9,751 bases of DNA. Source: Bacteroidota bacterium. GTDB lineage: Bacteria > Bacteroidota > Bacteroidia > NS11-12g > UBA9320. This document shows, one piece after another, positions 1-7,359 of this stretch; the stretch's first letter is position 1; each line of letters starts with the position of its first letter. Under the pieces are notes generated by a model, which was not told the origin of the DNA, did not search any database, and saw nothing but the letters and a program-made list of their open reading frames with translations. A program made the position numbers and the translations under genes. The stretch spans positions 1 to 9,751 of the forward strand of contig CANMPY010000041.1 of assembly GCA_947499775.1 (NCBI GenBank), in the 5' to 3' direction.

Positions 1-1017
1 CGATGCCATTCCTTTTTCGAGCCTGAAATAATTCTCGCTCAACGCTTTAGCCGGTGGAATTAATTGACTAAACATGGCAATGTACATGATAAACATTTCG
101 CCACTAAGTCCAAAATCATTTTTTAAGATTAATCGCCCAGCAAATATTAAAATTGAAGAGATAACAATAGAACCCATAAACTCGCTCAATGGCGAAGCGG
201 CATATTCTCGTTTTAATACTTTTTTTGTAAGCCTAAAATGGTCGTTGTTTTTTGAGTCAAATTGGTCAGAGCTTCTCCTTTCGGCATTAAATGCTTTTAT
301 AATTTTGATGCCGCCAATTGTTTCTTCGAACTGTGAAATTACATCCCCTAATTTTTTTGTGCCAAGTCGTGCTGCATTTTTTAATCGTTTTGCTAACCGA
401 CTTATGATGTATCCACTTATGGGCAATACGATTACCACAAAGAGAGTGAGAGGCCAACTTATATAAAACAGCAAACCAAAAGGAATTAATAATGTAAAGG
501 GATGTTTTAAGCACATTTCCATTACACCAACATAACTCCATTCCACTTCACGCACATCATTTGTTACCTTGGTTATTATGTCGCCTTTGCGCTCGGATGA
601 ATAAAAATGCATGGGAAGTTTTAAAAGCTTGTGGTACATTAAACCTTTTAGATGACCGGCAATGCCAGCCCTCATATGGGCCATTCCTGTAAAAGCTATA
701 TAAAGTGATAGGTTTTTTAGGAAAAACATTATAACCAATAAGCATGAAAAAAATACTAAAGCATAAAAACTGCCCCATTCAAGAATTTGTGTTTTAAGCC
801 AGAAATTAACCTGATCAATTATACTTTGGTTCGCATTTAAGCTTTGACTTTGTTTTTGAGGAGATGATTGAAGGTTGAAAATTATTTGCAAAAACGGCAC
901 TACCGTCATTATCGAAAAAGCACCAAATAATGAAGCTATAATATTGAAGGAAGCAAACCTAATTCGATGGAATGGGGTTTGCTTAGAAAATGAAAATAAA
1001 TAGCGAATGTTTTTCAA
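1..1017 (-). CDS. ABC exporter, N-terminal transmembrane part (partial; 3' end beyond the window)
   Basis: This is the membrane domain of an MsbA-like (type IV fold) ABC exporter; 339 residues are visible, and the ATP-binding domain should follow beyond position 1. I translated it from the reverse complement: the frame is open with no stop from 1017 to the edge. Hydrophobic segments lie near residues 22-47, 84-108, 175-206 (a helical hairpin), 279-298 and 302-325, giving the usual six helices. Family-typical stretches are LPMHFYSSERKGDII (134-148, before the first cytoplasmic coupling region), IKAFNAE (240-246) and IPPAKALSENY near the end of the domain. No Walker A or signature motif is present because that half is missing. 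The start is TTG at 1017: the frame upstream has no ATG, GTG or TTG before in-frame stops next to the rhodanese gene, and the first internal ATG (residue 37) would delete helix 1. Substrate is unknown; lipids, lipid-linked sugars or drugs are typical of the family. Confidence 0.9.
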   Translation of the reverse strand, partial: MKNIRYLFSFSKQTPFHRIRFASFNIIASLFGAFSIMTVVPFLQIIFNLQSSPQKQSQSLNANQSIIDQVNFWLKTQILEWGSFYALVFFSCLLVIMFFLKNLSLYIAFTGMAHMRAGIAGHLKGLMYHKLLKLPMHFYSSERKGDIITKVTNDVREVEWSYVGVMEMCLKHPFTLLIPFGLLFYISWPLTLFVVIVLPISGYIISRLAKRLKNAARLGTKKLGDVISQFEETIGGIKIIKAFNAERRSSDQFDSKNNDHFRLTKKVLKREYAASPLSEFMGSIVISSILIFAGRLILKNDFGLSGEMFIMYIAMFSQLIPPAKALSENYFRLEKGMAS

Positions 1018-1025
1018 GTCGAGGG

Positions 1026-1033
1026 CAAAAGTA
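1026..1033 (-). promoter_or_regulatory. Putative Bacteroidota -7 promoter box (TACTTTTG) of the ABC exporter gene
   Basis: The minus strand reads TACTTTTG, an exact match to the Bacteroidota -7 consensus TAnnTTTG, ending 8 nt before the TTG start at 1017. A matching -33 TTG/TTTG element is not obvious at the expected distance. If used, the transcript would have a leader of only a few nucleotides. It lies in the 97-nt gap after the rhodanese gene. Confidence 0.4.
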
Positions 1034-1114
1034 GGATTAATGAGAGAACGATTATCACCTTGAACATGTGAGTATTGGAATTTTGATATTTTTTGAGTGA
1101 ATAGCGTTCCGGAA

Positions 1115-1417
1115 TTAGCCTATCATGGCTTTCCAAGCCAACATGCCACCCGTTAGATTTTTTACATTGGCAAATCCTTGCTTGGTTAAAAAATCGGTTG
1201 CGGCAGCACTGCGGGCCCCAGAATGGCAATGTATAACTATTTCTTGATCCATTATTTCTTCAAGATCTGGAAGCGAAGCTTGTAGGTTTCCTAATGAAAT
1301 TAAACGACCATTAATGTTATAATCCTCATATTCATAGAGTTCGCGCACATCTATGATAACGGGTTGTTCTCCTTTATCTATTAAATGTTTTAATTCGGTT
1401 ACAGAAATTGTTTGCAT
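1115..1417 (-). CDS. Single-domain rhodanese-like sulfurtransferase
   Basis: This 100-residue protein is one complete rhodanese domain without signal peptide, so it is probably cytoplasmic. The active-site loop is CHSGAR at residues 64-69, with catalytic Cys64 that would carry a persulfide and Arg69 closing the loop. Other family marks are the N-terminal IIDVRE (residues 21-26), and the C-terminal NVKNLTGGMLAWK, which matches the usual 'V..L.GG...W' ending. The six-residue loop and short length match GlpE/PspE-type or YgaP-N-type rhodaneses; the specific sulfur acceptor cannot be told from sequence. The ATG at 1417 lies 5 nt after the stop of the T9SS-secreted protein, so the two genes are very likely on one transcript, although their products act in different compartments. 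Confidence 0.9.
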   Translation of the reverse strand: MQTISVTELKHLIDKGEQPVIIDVRELYEYEDYNINGRLISLGNLQASLPDLEEIMDQEIVIHCHSGARSAAATDFLTKQGFANVKNLTGGMLAWKAMIG

Positions 1418-1422
1418 AATGT

Positions 1423-3303
1423 TTACTGCAATTTTACCATTTTTTGATTGAAAATTTTACCGCTTTTTGTCGAAATTCGAATTGCGTAAATCCCAGCATT
1501 TAACATAGAAACATCCAATTCATGGGTGTAGTATGTATTTTTTATTTTTCCGGTTATATCTGAAAGTGTAATCCAAGCGATTTCTTCTTTACAACTCACA
1601 ACTATTTGTGACGTAAAAGGATTTGGATACGCTATTATTTGAGCTATAGCATTAGGTTTTATTGACCCCGGCCCGAGTAAAAGTCGCTTACCAATATATG
1701 GACGCATCATAAGCGCACCTTTAAAATCAACGGCGGCCCAATTGCCTCTATCTAGCCAAAAAAGATTTTGACTTGATTCCGTTTCGTGATGGCCATTATT
1801 TATATCATAGCCAATATCAAGATGCGTATTGCCTTCCTGTTCCCAGCCAATATAAAAATCGCCTTTTGGTAATACTATACTCGAATCGAGGTAAAAGAGA
1901 TGATAGCCATTTAGTGAATCTGTGAATTTTGGGGTTAAATTATATTGCGTTATAACCGTTTCATCTTTGCCTCGTCCTTGGCCTAATGGGCTTATTTTTT
2001 GCCAAATTTTAAGATCAAATTTTAAATTTGATGTCGATTTTATTGACCGATTAAAAAACATGCCGATGGCCCATAGAGAATCGGATTTTATTAAATTAAA
2101 TTTATAGGCAATTGCACCTTTATAATTTGGATCTATCACATCATCATCATATCCAAATCCATATTCAGCTGTTCCGTCATCGTAGGCATAGCAGCTCCCA
2201 AACTCTTGAAAAACTGTAATCTTATCATTGGCGGCGTATTTTGAAGCAATGCCCGATTCACGAATTTCGTATTCTCTTTTAATAACGATAGGTGATCCAG
2301 ATAAATTATTAAGACTAAATCCTTCAAACCGTCTTTTTGCACTATCCTGTGCTAAAATATTTGCATTATTAGAATTGAAGTTAGTTGCATTAATGACAAC
2401 AGAATTAATGGTTTCGGTATGTTTTGCCTGTACATTTTTAATGGAATTATGTAAATTATTAGCATTTACAAATATGAGTTTAGCCTTTTGTTGGGCCGAA
2501 TCAGCTTGGAAATGTTGATAAGGCATTTGGAAATAATTTTTAAGCAAGGAGCTTGGTCTGCTCTGAATGGCAATATCATCGTAATTTTTAATATTCATTT
2601 TCCTTTTCCTTGCCAAATGAATATAGTCTAAATGCCACTGATTTAAATTGCCTGTATGCCTTGAAAAGTTAATAAATCGAAATTGAAACCCCTTAAAAAA
2701 ATAGCTTAAATCTTTGATTCCAGTCATAATGAAGGCGAAGGGTGCAAGGCTTCCCCCTTTTGCCTTCCACTGTGTATTCCATTGATTGTTCTTGTCTTTA
2801 AATTGGAGAATTAGTGAATCTTTGTTGTCCGATGGATCACCTATTCCCTGTCTTTGAATATAAAAACTTAAAATAATGGAATCGGCTACACTATAAAATT
2901 TCCCACTTGAATCTTTAAGGTTTATAGCCAATGAGGTTAGGGTGTCGCAAGCTCCATAAGTTTGGTCGTTGAGCTCTTGGTATGGATTGCCTTTTGAATC
3001 TAAATCGTCGAAGGTAGCTACACCATAACTAGGGGGCTTTATTGGGAAATCATTATTGATAAATACGTCATTATCAAACCATCGTGTGGAGTCGGGGTAA
3101 ACAGTAGTAGAAACAAAATCATCAAAAAAAGGCAATGACAAGGTGTCCTTTTTTTGCCATTTTAAAAGTTTAGGTGATAAATTCCAATCAGAATGTGTTC
3201 GATTATAGATGGAGAGGGTGGAATTACCGTTTTTTTTAAGTTTTAATTGAGCCCAACCATTAAATGAAGTGAGCAATACAATGATAATGGCTATTCTTTT
3301 CAA
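1423..3303 (-). CDS. Secreted protein with T9SS type A C-terminal sorting domain
   Basis: This 626-residue protein should be exported by Sec and then carried across the outer membrane by the type IX secretion system. Residues 1-18 form a signal peptide (MKRIAIIIVLLTSFNGWA, probable cleavage before Gln19). Residues 559-626 form a type A sorting domain, beginning YPNPF, passing through 'LSDITGK' and 'LNAGIYAIRI', and ending KMVKLQ. Between them are stretches seen in many large secreted Bacteroidota proteins: FFDDF (59-63), PPSYGVATFDDLD (90-102) and NQWHLDYIHL (221-230), suggesting a jelly-roll-like domain, then YAYDDGTAEYG (372-382), which probably opens a second beta-rich domain. I see no catalytic motif, so a structural or adhesive role is as likely as an enzyme. 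The start is TTG at 3303, directly encoding the Lys-Arg n-region; upstream the frame has no ATG, GTG or TTG before a stop. It lies 100 nt after the PASTA gene and 5 nt before the rhodanese gene. Confidence 0.88.
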   Translation of the reverse strand: MKRIAIIIVLLTSFNGWAQLKLKKNGNSTLSIYNRTHSDWNLSPKLLKWQKKDTLSLPFFDDFVSTTVYPDSTRWFDNDVFINNDFPIKPPSYGVATFDDLDSKGNPYQELNDQTYGACDTLTSLAINLKDSSGKFYSVADSIILSFYIQRQGIGDPSDNKDSLILQFKDKNNQWNTQWKAKGGSLAPFAFIMTGIKDLSYFFKGFQFRFINFSRHTGNLNQWHLDYIHLARKRKMNIKNYDDIAIQSRPSSLLKNYFQMPYQHFQADSAQQKAKLIFVNANNLHNSIKNVQAKHTETINSVVINATNFNSNNANILAQDSAKRRFEGFSLNNLSGSPIVIKREYEIRESGIASKYAANDKITVFQEFGSCYAYDDGTAEYGFGYDDDVIDPNYKGAIAYKFNLIKSDSLWAIGMFFNRSIKSTSNLKFDLKIWQKISPLGQGRGKDETVITQYNLTPKFTDSLNGYHLFYLDSSIVLPKGDFYIGWEQEGNTHLDIGYDINNGHHETESSQNLFWLDRGNWAAVDFKGALMMRPYIGKRLLLGPGSIKPNAIAQIIAYPNPFTSQIVVSCKEEIAWITLSDITGKIKNTYYTHELDVSMLNAGIYAIRISTKSGKIFNQKMVKLQ

Positions 3304-3403
3304 AATGTAGCGAAAGATGGGTAAATTATGAACGTTTAAATTTTTGATTAATTGTTATAGGTAAAAGTGTTAAATGGCTTAGGTGTTTGTTTTGCAATAG
3401 TTT

Positions 3404-4015
3404 TTATTCTGATGGTGGAGGAATAAGTGTGGTGTCAATTTCAATAACTGTAGTATCGCTTCTGTTTTCCATAATTCCCACTACTAAATCGATTCTTGAT
3501 TTTCGTTTAATTTTGGTGCCGGGTGATATCGGTTCGCCTTGATATAATTGCTCAAAAACGGGCATATCAGCTTCTGAGGTGATAGATGGATCTGGTTGTT
3601 CGGTTACTTTTCCGAGTATCAATCCTTTTCCAAGCAATGTTTTTTTAGCTTGTTCAAAACTCATTTTTCCGGCCACATCTGGCATTTCAACTTCGGGAAC
3701 ATCGAGCGAATTAACCGTTAGATAAATCTTTCTCCCTCGTTTTACCAAACGCATTGCTGCAGGGCTTTGGTCCATAATACTATGCCTCGGGGCGTTATCA
3801 TCAAAAACCGAATCCGAAATAATATAATCGAGTTCATGGTCTTCTAATATTTCTATGGCTTTTTCAATTGACATTCCAGTAACTTTAGGAACTTCCTCGG
3901 TTTGGCCTTTACGCGTATAAATATTTATGACAAAAAAAGCAATGATACCGATACCTATTAGTACGAGTAGCATCAATCCCAAATTTCGGAGAATAAGCCA
4001 AAGTCCTTTTATCAT
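3404..4015 (-). CDS. Membrane-anchored protein with two PASTA domains
   Basis: This 203-residue protein has a short cytoplasmic start, one membrane helix at about residues 12-32, and two tandem PASTA domains outside (about 40-104 and 109-181). Each domain has the typical 'VP.V.G.S...A...L' opening: EVPKVTGMSIEKAIEIL at 41-57, then MPDVAGKMSFEQAKKTLLGKG at 111-131 with its central segment. Each closes with a 'V..G..I.L.V' strand (VKRGRKIYLTV and PGTKIKRKSRIDLVV). A Thr/Pro/acidic tail follows (182-203). PASTA domains are known from penicillin-binding proteins and Ser/Thr kinases, where they bind or sense peptidoglycan or guide localisation; no kinase or transpeptidase domain is present here. 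It starts 73 nt after ddl ends and is probably co-transcribed with it. A role in peptidoglycan synthesis or division is inferred from domain and neighbour only. Confidence 0.88.
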   Translation of the reverse strand: MIKGLWLILRNLGLMLLVLIGIGIIAFFVINIYTRKGQTEEVPKVTGMSIEKAIEILEDHELDYIISDSVFDDNAPRHSIMDQSPAAMRLVKRGRKIYLTVNSLDVPEVEMPDVAGKMSFEQAKKTLLGKGLILGKVTEQPDPSITSEADMPVFEQLYQGEPISPGTKIKRKSRIDLVVGIMENRSDTTVIEIDTTLIPPPSE

Positions 4016-4088
4016 AGTGTATGCTTTGAAATTTTGAGGTTCATGGTAAAGTATTTAATCTAATGGATAGGAAAAATCAACTGCAATA

Positions 4089-5090
4089 TTAATCAATTTG
4101 CGCGGCCTTCAATCGCTCGTTTATCAAGCTATTTATGAACCAAGGTAGATTCTTTCCCGTAGCCCTTACTTGCTGGGGAACTAAACTTTCATTGGTCATT
4201 CCTGGGGTAGTATTGGTTTCTAAAAAATAAAAGGTTTTATCATTTAATATAAAATCAATTCGTGAAAGTGTTTTACAACCCAATGCTATAAATACCTTTT
4301 TTGACCAATGTTGTATCTCCAAAGTTTGTGAATCTGATAAATCTGCAGGCGTTACTTCGCTTGATTTGCCCATGTATTTTGCATCGTAATCAAAAAAATC
4401 AGTTTGACTAATGATTTCAGTTGGGGGCAATGCAATGGTTTCGCCATTCAATTCATATACGCCGCATGAGAATTCTCTTCCTGAAATAAATTCTTCAACA
4501 ATCACTTCGGTGTCAAATTGAAAGGCTTTTTCTAAGGCTAATTTTAAATCATCAGTTTCATAAACTTTAGTAACGCCATAACTTGACCCATTTTTGTTAG
4601 GTTTAACAAAAACCGGAAGGGTTAATTGGTTCGATATGTTTGAAATATGATGGGTTAGGTGAGCCGAATCAATACACAATACCGATGCGGCCATAGCCAC
4701 TTCGGTTTCTTTTAAAAATTGTTTACAAGCGGCCTTGTCAAAACTTATGGCCGAAGCTAATACACCACATCCAGTATAAGGTATATTAAGCATATCGAAA
4801 TAGCCTTGGATTTTACCATCTTCAGCGGGCGAACCATGTAAAGGAAAAAAGGAGACTAACTGAAAATGTACTTTTCCATTTGCTGTAACTAATGAAAAAT
4901 CATTTTTATCAATCAGGTTAACTACGCCATCTTCAGAGCGGTGATGCCAATTGTCTTTGCTAATATGTATTAGCCAAACGTTATAGTGTGTTTGATCTAT
5001 CCACTCTTGCACCTTTACTGCGCTTAACAACGATATATTCGATTCGGCAGAGTAACCGCCTGTGAGTAATGCGATATTGATTTTATCCAT
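4089..5090 (-). CDS. ddl: D-alanine--D-alanine ligase
   Basis: This ATP-grasp enzyme joins two D-alanines in the cytoplasm to make the dipeptide that ends the peptidoglycan stem. At 333 residues it is a normal full-length Ddl. Visible family residues, compared with E. coli DdlB from memory, include Glu16 in GGYSAES (first D-Ala site), the ATP-binding VFVKPNKNGSSYGV (160-173), EEFISGREFSCGVYE (199-213), the omega loop DYDAKY (234-239), Arg277 and Asp279 in SRIDF, and Glu291/Asn293 in ETNTTPGMTNESLVP (metal and phosphate binding). Tyr239 corresponds to the DdlB Tyr216 position typical of D-Ala-D-Ala rather than D-Ala-D-Lac ligases, so vancomycin-type resistance is not suggested. The ATG at 5090 gives the standard N-terminus. 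It heads the unit that continues into the PASTA gene and is divergent from the thioredoxin gene, 92 nt away. Confidence 0.96.
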   Translation of the reverse strand: MDKINIALLTGGYSAESNISLLSAVKVQEWIDQTHYNVWLIHISKDNWHHRSEDGVVNLIDKNDFSLVTANGKVHFQLVSFFPLHGSPAEDGKIQGYFDMLNIPYTGCGVLASAISFDKAACKQFLKETEVAMAASVLCIDSAHLTHHISNISNQLTLPVFVKPNKNGSSYGVTKVYETDDLKLALEKAFQFDTEVIVEEFISGREFSCGVYELNGETIALPPTEIISQTDFFDYDAKYMGKSSEVTPADLSDSQTLEIQHWSKKVFIALGCKTLSRIDFILNDKTFYFLETNTTPGMTNESLVPQQVRATGKNLPWFINSLINERLKAAQID

Positions 5091-5100
5091 TTATGCTTTG

Positions 5101-5108
5101 CAAAATTA
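5101..5108 (-). promoter_or_regulatory. Putative -7 promoter box (TAATTTTG) of ddl
   Basis: The minus strand reads TAATTTTG, an exact TAnnTTTG match, 10 nt before the ddl ATG. The upstream -33 position is poor: only a T-rich stretch about 21 nt away, with no TTG. It lies in the 92-nt divergent intergenic region, which is otherwise A+T rich and shows no operator-like repeat. The predicted leader is about 6 nt. Confidence 0.45.
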
Positions 5109-5182
5109 GTTAAGCATATTCATATATTTAAAATCTAAATTTTAATTACTTTTGGCATACCAATTGTATAGTTGGAAAAACG

Positions 5183-5701
5183 ATGTATTTAAAAAAAATT
5201 ATTTCACTCACACTTCTTTCATTATTTATTACCTCTGCAAAGGCTTTGGATAGCGACACGGCTAAAATTAATACATTGCCTAAGTGTATTATTAAAGACA
5301 TAAATGGCCAACCAGTTAATTTTGCAGAATACGTAGGCACTGGGCAACTAACAATAGTTTCCTTTTGGGCTACATGGTGTAAGCCATGTTTGGCTGAATT
5401 AATTAAAATTGATAACGTATACGAAGAATGGCAGGAAAAATATAAGGTAAGATTAATAGCTGTTTCGGTTGATGATAGCCGATCAGCCCATAAAGTAAAA
5501 GGATTGGTAGCAAGTAAAAACTGGACCTACGATGTGTTGATTGATCTTAATAGTGAACTACGTCAGGCCTTAAATGTTACTAATCCGCCAACCACTTTTA
5601 TTATCGATAAAACTGGAAAAATTGTTTACACCCACAATGGGTACTTGGAAGGAGATGAAATAGAATTGGAAAGTAAATTAGCTGAATTGACTGGAAAATA
5701 A
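5183..5701 (+). CDS. Periplasmic TlpA/ResA-like thioredoxin-fold protein
   Basis: This 172-residue protein has a thioredoxin fold and probably works as a thiol:disulfide oxidoreductase outside the cytoplasm. Residues 1-21 look like a signal peptide ending SAKA (cleavage probably after Ala21), with no lipobox. The redox motif is WCKPC at residues 65-69 (Cys66, Cys69) after 'TIVSFWAT', and the cis-proline is Pro136 in NPPTTF. The strand FIIDKTGKIVYTHNGY (139-154) is typical of the TlpA/ResA/AhpC-TSA branch. Family roles include reducing apocytochrome c or other exported cysteines; no cytochrome maturation gene is nearby, so the partner is unknown. It is the only plus-strand gene, divergent from ddl and convergent with the TPR lipoprotein, ending 3 bp from that gene's stop. 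An imperfect -7-like box (TATAGTTG, 5167-5174) sits 8 nt before the ATG, but without a properly spaced -33 element. Confidence 0.92.
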   Translation: MYLKKIISLTLLSLFITSAKALDSDTAKINTLPKCIIKDINGQPVNFAEYVGTGQLTIVSFWATWCKPCLAELIKIDNVYEEWQEKYKVRLIAVSVDDSRSAHKVKGLVASKNWTYDVLIDLNSELRQALNVTNPPTTFIIDKTGKIVYTHNGYLEGDEIELESKLAELTGK

Positions 5702-5704
5702 CCT

Positions 5705-6517
5705 TTAGGGTATTTGAATTTTTGCTTTATTCTTTTTAATTAAATGGTCTGCTAATTCTAAATCACTCATAGCTAAAATATTATCGGATAGAATTGTTTT
5801 TGCTTCTTTAGCCAATGGATGTAATGGGTATTTCTCTGCCAATTGCTTGTAACACATTTCAGCCTGTTTCAAATTTTTCAAATTTTCCCAATAAATAAAA
5901 CCTGCTGCCAATAAGGCATCTGGGCTTTTTTTGAACAAGGGATATTTAAGGGCAACAGCATTATAAAGACTTGCAGAAGCGTTGTACTCATTGGCCATTT
6001 GCAATAATTTGGCTGCTGTATAAAGCGTATGTGCACTAGTTGGGGTATTTGGGTTTGCGTTTACCCATTTTTGCAGAACAGATGCTGATATTCGTTTTTC
6101 TGCAGTAGAAAACTGAACCTTGCCATCGCAAATCAGGTAATAATGAACCGCCGAATCAATATTGTTTTTGCCTGTATGGTACAAATCTGCTAATTTTAAA
6201 TTAACCATATGGTAAGATTCGGACACAGGAAAATTTGATTTATAATAATTTGCATAGCTTATAGCTTCATCCCAGTGTTTAATTATGTATTTGAACATAA
6301 AGCCTTTGAACATGTATTTTTCTGCTATCGAATCTTTATCGAATTGTGTTGCATAGTCGAAATACATGGTCGCCAAATTGTTCATTCCATTAGGTGTAGA
6401 AGATGAATCGGAGATTTCGAGTTCATATATTTTTTGAGTTAGTTTTTCTTTTTTAGACGTACATGCTGCTAAAGAAAAGCCGATAAATAAAAATGTAAGT
6501 TTATAAATGTTGGTCAT
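5705..6517 (-). CDS. Lipoprotein with TPR-like helical repeats
   Basis: This 270-residue protein is a predicted lipoprotein: a hydrophobic signal from residue 6 leads to the lipobox SLAAC, so Cys19 would be lipidated. The mature part is alpha-helical and repeat-like. The clearest TPR-type units are about 165-200 (TLYTAAKLLQMANEYNASAS and the following helix, ending ALKYPLF) and 203-240 (LLAAGFIYWENLKNLKQAEM and the next helix, ending LAEKYPLHP); weaker helical pairs occupy 70-135. The periodic 'A....Y..LA.KYP' pattern resembles BamD- or YbgF-type outer-membrane TPR proteins, but I cannot assign it to either. A scaffold or binding role at the envelope is likely. The ATG at 6517 is the only start that keeps the signal. 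It follows fabG by 81 nt on the same strand, with no TAnnTTTG box between, so read-through from fabG is plausible. It converges on the thioredoxin gene with a 3-bp gap. Confidence 0.85.
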   Translation of the reverse strand: MTNIYKLTFLFIGFSLAACTSKKEKLTQKIYELEISDSSSTPNGMNNLATMYFDYATQFDKDSIAEKYMFKGFMFKYIIKHWDEAISYANYYKSNFPVSESYHMVNLKLADLYHTGKNNIDSAVHYYLICDGKVQFSTAEKRISASVLQKWVNANPNTPTSAHTLYTAAKLLQMANEYNASASLYNAVALKYPLFKKSPDALLAAGFIYWENLKNLKQAEMCYKQLAEKYPLHPLAKEAKTILSDNILAMSDLELADHLIKKNKAKIQIP

Positions 6518-6598
6518 TTTTGAATAAATTTAATGGATTATCATTTGGAGAAGGGTAATATTCCTTGCGGAATAGTAAAAAAAATAAAATTCAAGGGT

Positions 6599-7351
6599 CT
6601 ACATTACCATACCACCACACACACTTAGCACTTGCCCAGTAATATAGGTCGACATATCCGAAGCGAGAAATACAGTTAAGTTGGCAACATCTTCTGACGT
6701 TCCACTTCGTTTTAGTGGTATTTGTTCGGCCCATGTTTTTAGTACATCTTCGCCAAGGTGTTGAGTCATCTCAGTTTGAATAAATCCAGGCGTCACCACA
6801 TTGCAACGTATATTTCTAGAGCCTAACTCTTTGGCAATAGATTTACTAAATCCTATAATTCCAGCTTTTGAAGCCGAATAATTAGATTGACCCGCGTTGC
6901 CAGTTACTCCAACAACCGAAGACATATTAATTATGGATCCTCTCTTTAACTTTAAAAAATTGCGAACAGATGCCTTAGTGAGGTTAAAAACAGATTTTAG
7001 GTTTATATCTATTACTTCATCCCATTGTTCTTCTGTCATTCGCATTAATAAATTGTCGCGGGTTATGCCAGCATTATTAATCAAAATATCAAAATCACCA
7101 AAGTCGGTGTTAATTTTTTCAATAAGGTCGATGGCGTCTTGAAATATGCCAGCATTTGATTGATATCCAATTACTTTAACCCCGTAGGTAGTGGATAATT
7201 CGTTTTGTAGGCTATTGGCTTGCTCAACCGAGTTGGCATATGTAAAGGCTATGTTAGCGCCATGTTCAGCAAATTTTTCGGCCACGGCTTTGCCAATTCC
7301 TCTTGTAGCTCCAGTAATAAGTGCTGTTTTTCCTTCTAATAATTTTGTCAT
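6599..7351 (-). CDS. fabG: 3-oxoacyl-[ACP] reductase, FabG-type short-chain dehydrogenase
   Basis: This 250-residue classical SDR should reduce 3-oxoacyl-ACP with NAD(P)H in fatty-acid elongation. Visible marks are the cofactor motif TGATRGIG (13-20), NNAG (92-95), and the catalytic tetrad Asn117 (in DINLK), Ser145 (in MSSVVG), Tyr158 and Lys162 (in YSASK). The segment PGFIQTEMT (188-196) and the C-terminal TGQVLSVCGGMVM are typical of FabG, as is the length. Arg17 after TGAT suggests NADPH use. It stands apart from other fatty-acid genes here, so it may be an additional or specialised FabG, or act on another 3-oxoacyl substrate; this cannot be settled from sequence alone. The ATG at 7351 is well placed behind a TATTTTTG box. 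The preceding gene is insulated by a terminator hairpin, so fabG probably has its own promoter and may also drive the downstream TPR lipoprotein. Confidence 0.92.
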   Translation of the reverse strand: MTKLLEGKTALITGATRGIGKAVAEKFAEHGANIAFTYANSVEQANSLQNELSTTYGVKVIGYQSNAGIFQDAIDLIEKINTDFGDFDILINNAGITRDNLLMRMTEEQWDEVIDINLKSVFNLTKASVRNFLKLKRGSIINMSSVVGVTGNAGQSNYSASKAGIIGFSKSIAKELGSRNIRCNVVTPGFIQTEMTQHLGEDVLKTWAEQIPLKRSGTSEDVANLTVFLASDMSTYITGQVLSVCGGMVM

Positions 7352-7359
7352 TCTTAATG

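Noticed and set aside
74..778. Open frames at 74-466 (+), 287-541 (-) and 557-778 (-)
   Set aside because: All three lie in other frames of the ABC exporter, whose own frame is open across the whole region and shows clear family motifs.
1107..1114. TTCCGGAA palindrome just after the rhodanese stop
   Set aside because: Only 8 bp with no loop and no T-run, so neither a terminator nor a convincing operator.
1014..1229. Minus-strand 71-codon frame over the rhodanese 3' end
   Set aside because: Out of frame with the rhodanese over most of its length; the hydrophobic C-terminal part is a shadow of the intergenic region and no family is recognisable.
1423..1437. TAAAATTG -7-like sequence 11 nt before the rhodanese ATG
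   Set aside because: It is the codons for the conserved Val-Lys-Leu at the end of the T9SS sorting domain; an internal promoter cannot be argued from one imperfect box in coding sequence.
1922..2518. Open frames inside the T9SS protein gene (1922-2107 +, 2136-2342 -, 2228-2518 +)
   Set aside because: Shadows of the 626-residue gene; no recognisable domains.
5151..5174. TTTG ... TATAGTTG as a full promoter for the thioredoxin gene
   Set aside because: The spacing between the two elements is only 12 nt, too short for a Bacteroidota -33/-7 pair, and the -7 box has a mismatch; kept only as a remark.
5146..5340. Minus-strand 64-codon frame opposite the thioredoxin gene
   Set aside because: Antisense to the signal peptide and first strands of a clear thioredoxin-family protein.
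6559..6574. Small hairpin TATTCC-TTGC-GGAATA between fabG and the TPR lipoprotein
   Set aside because: Six base pairs, A+T rich ends, and on the transcribed (minus) strand no T-run follows it, so it does not make a terminator; probably chance.
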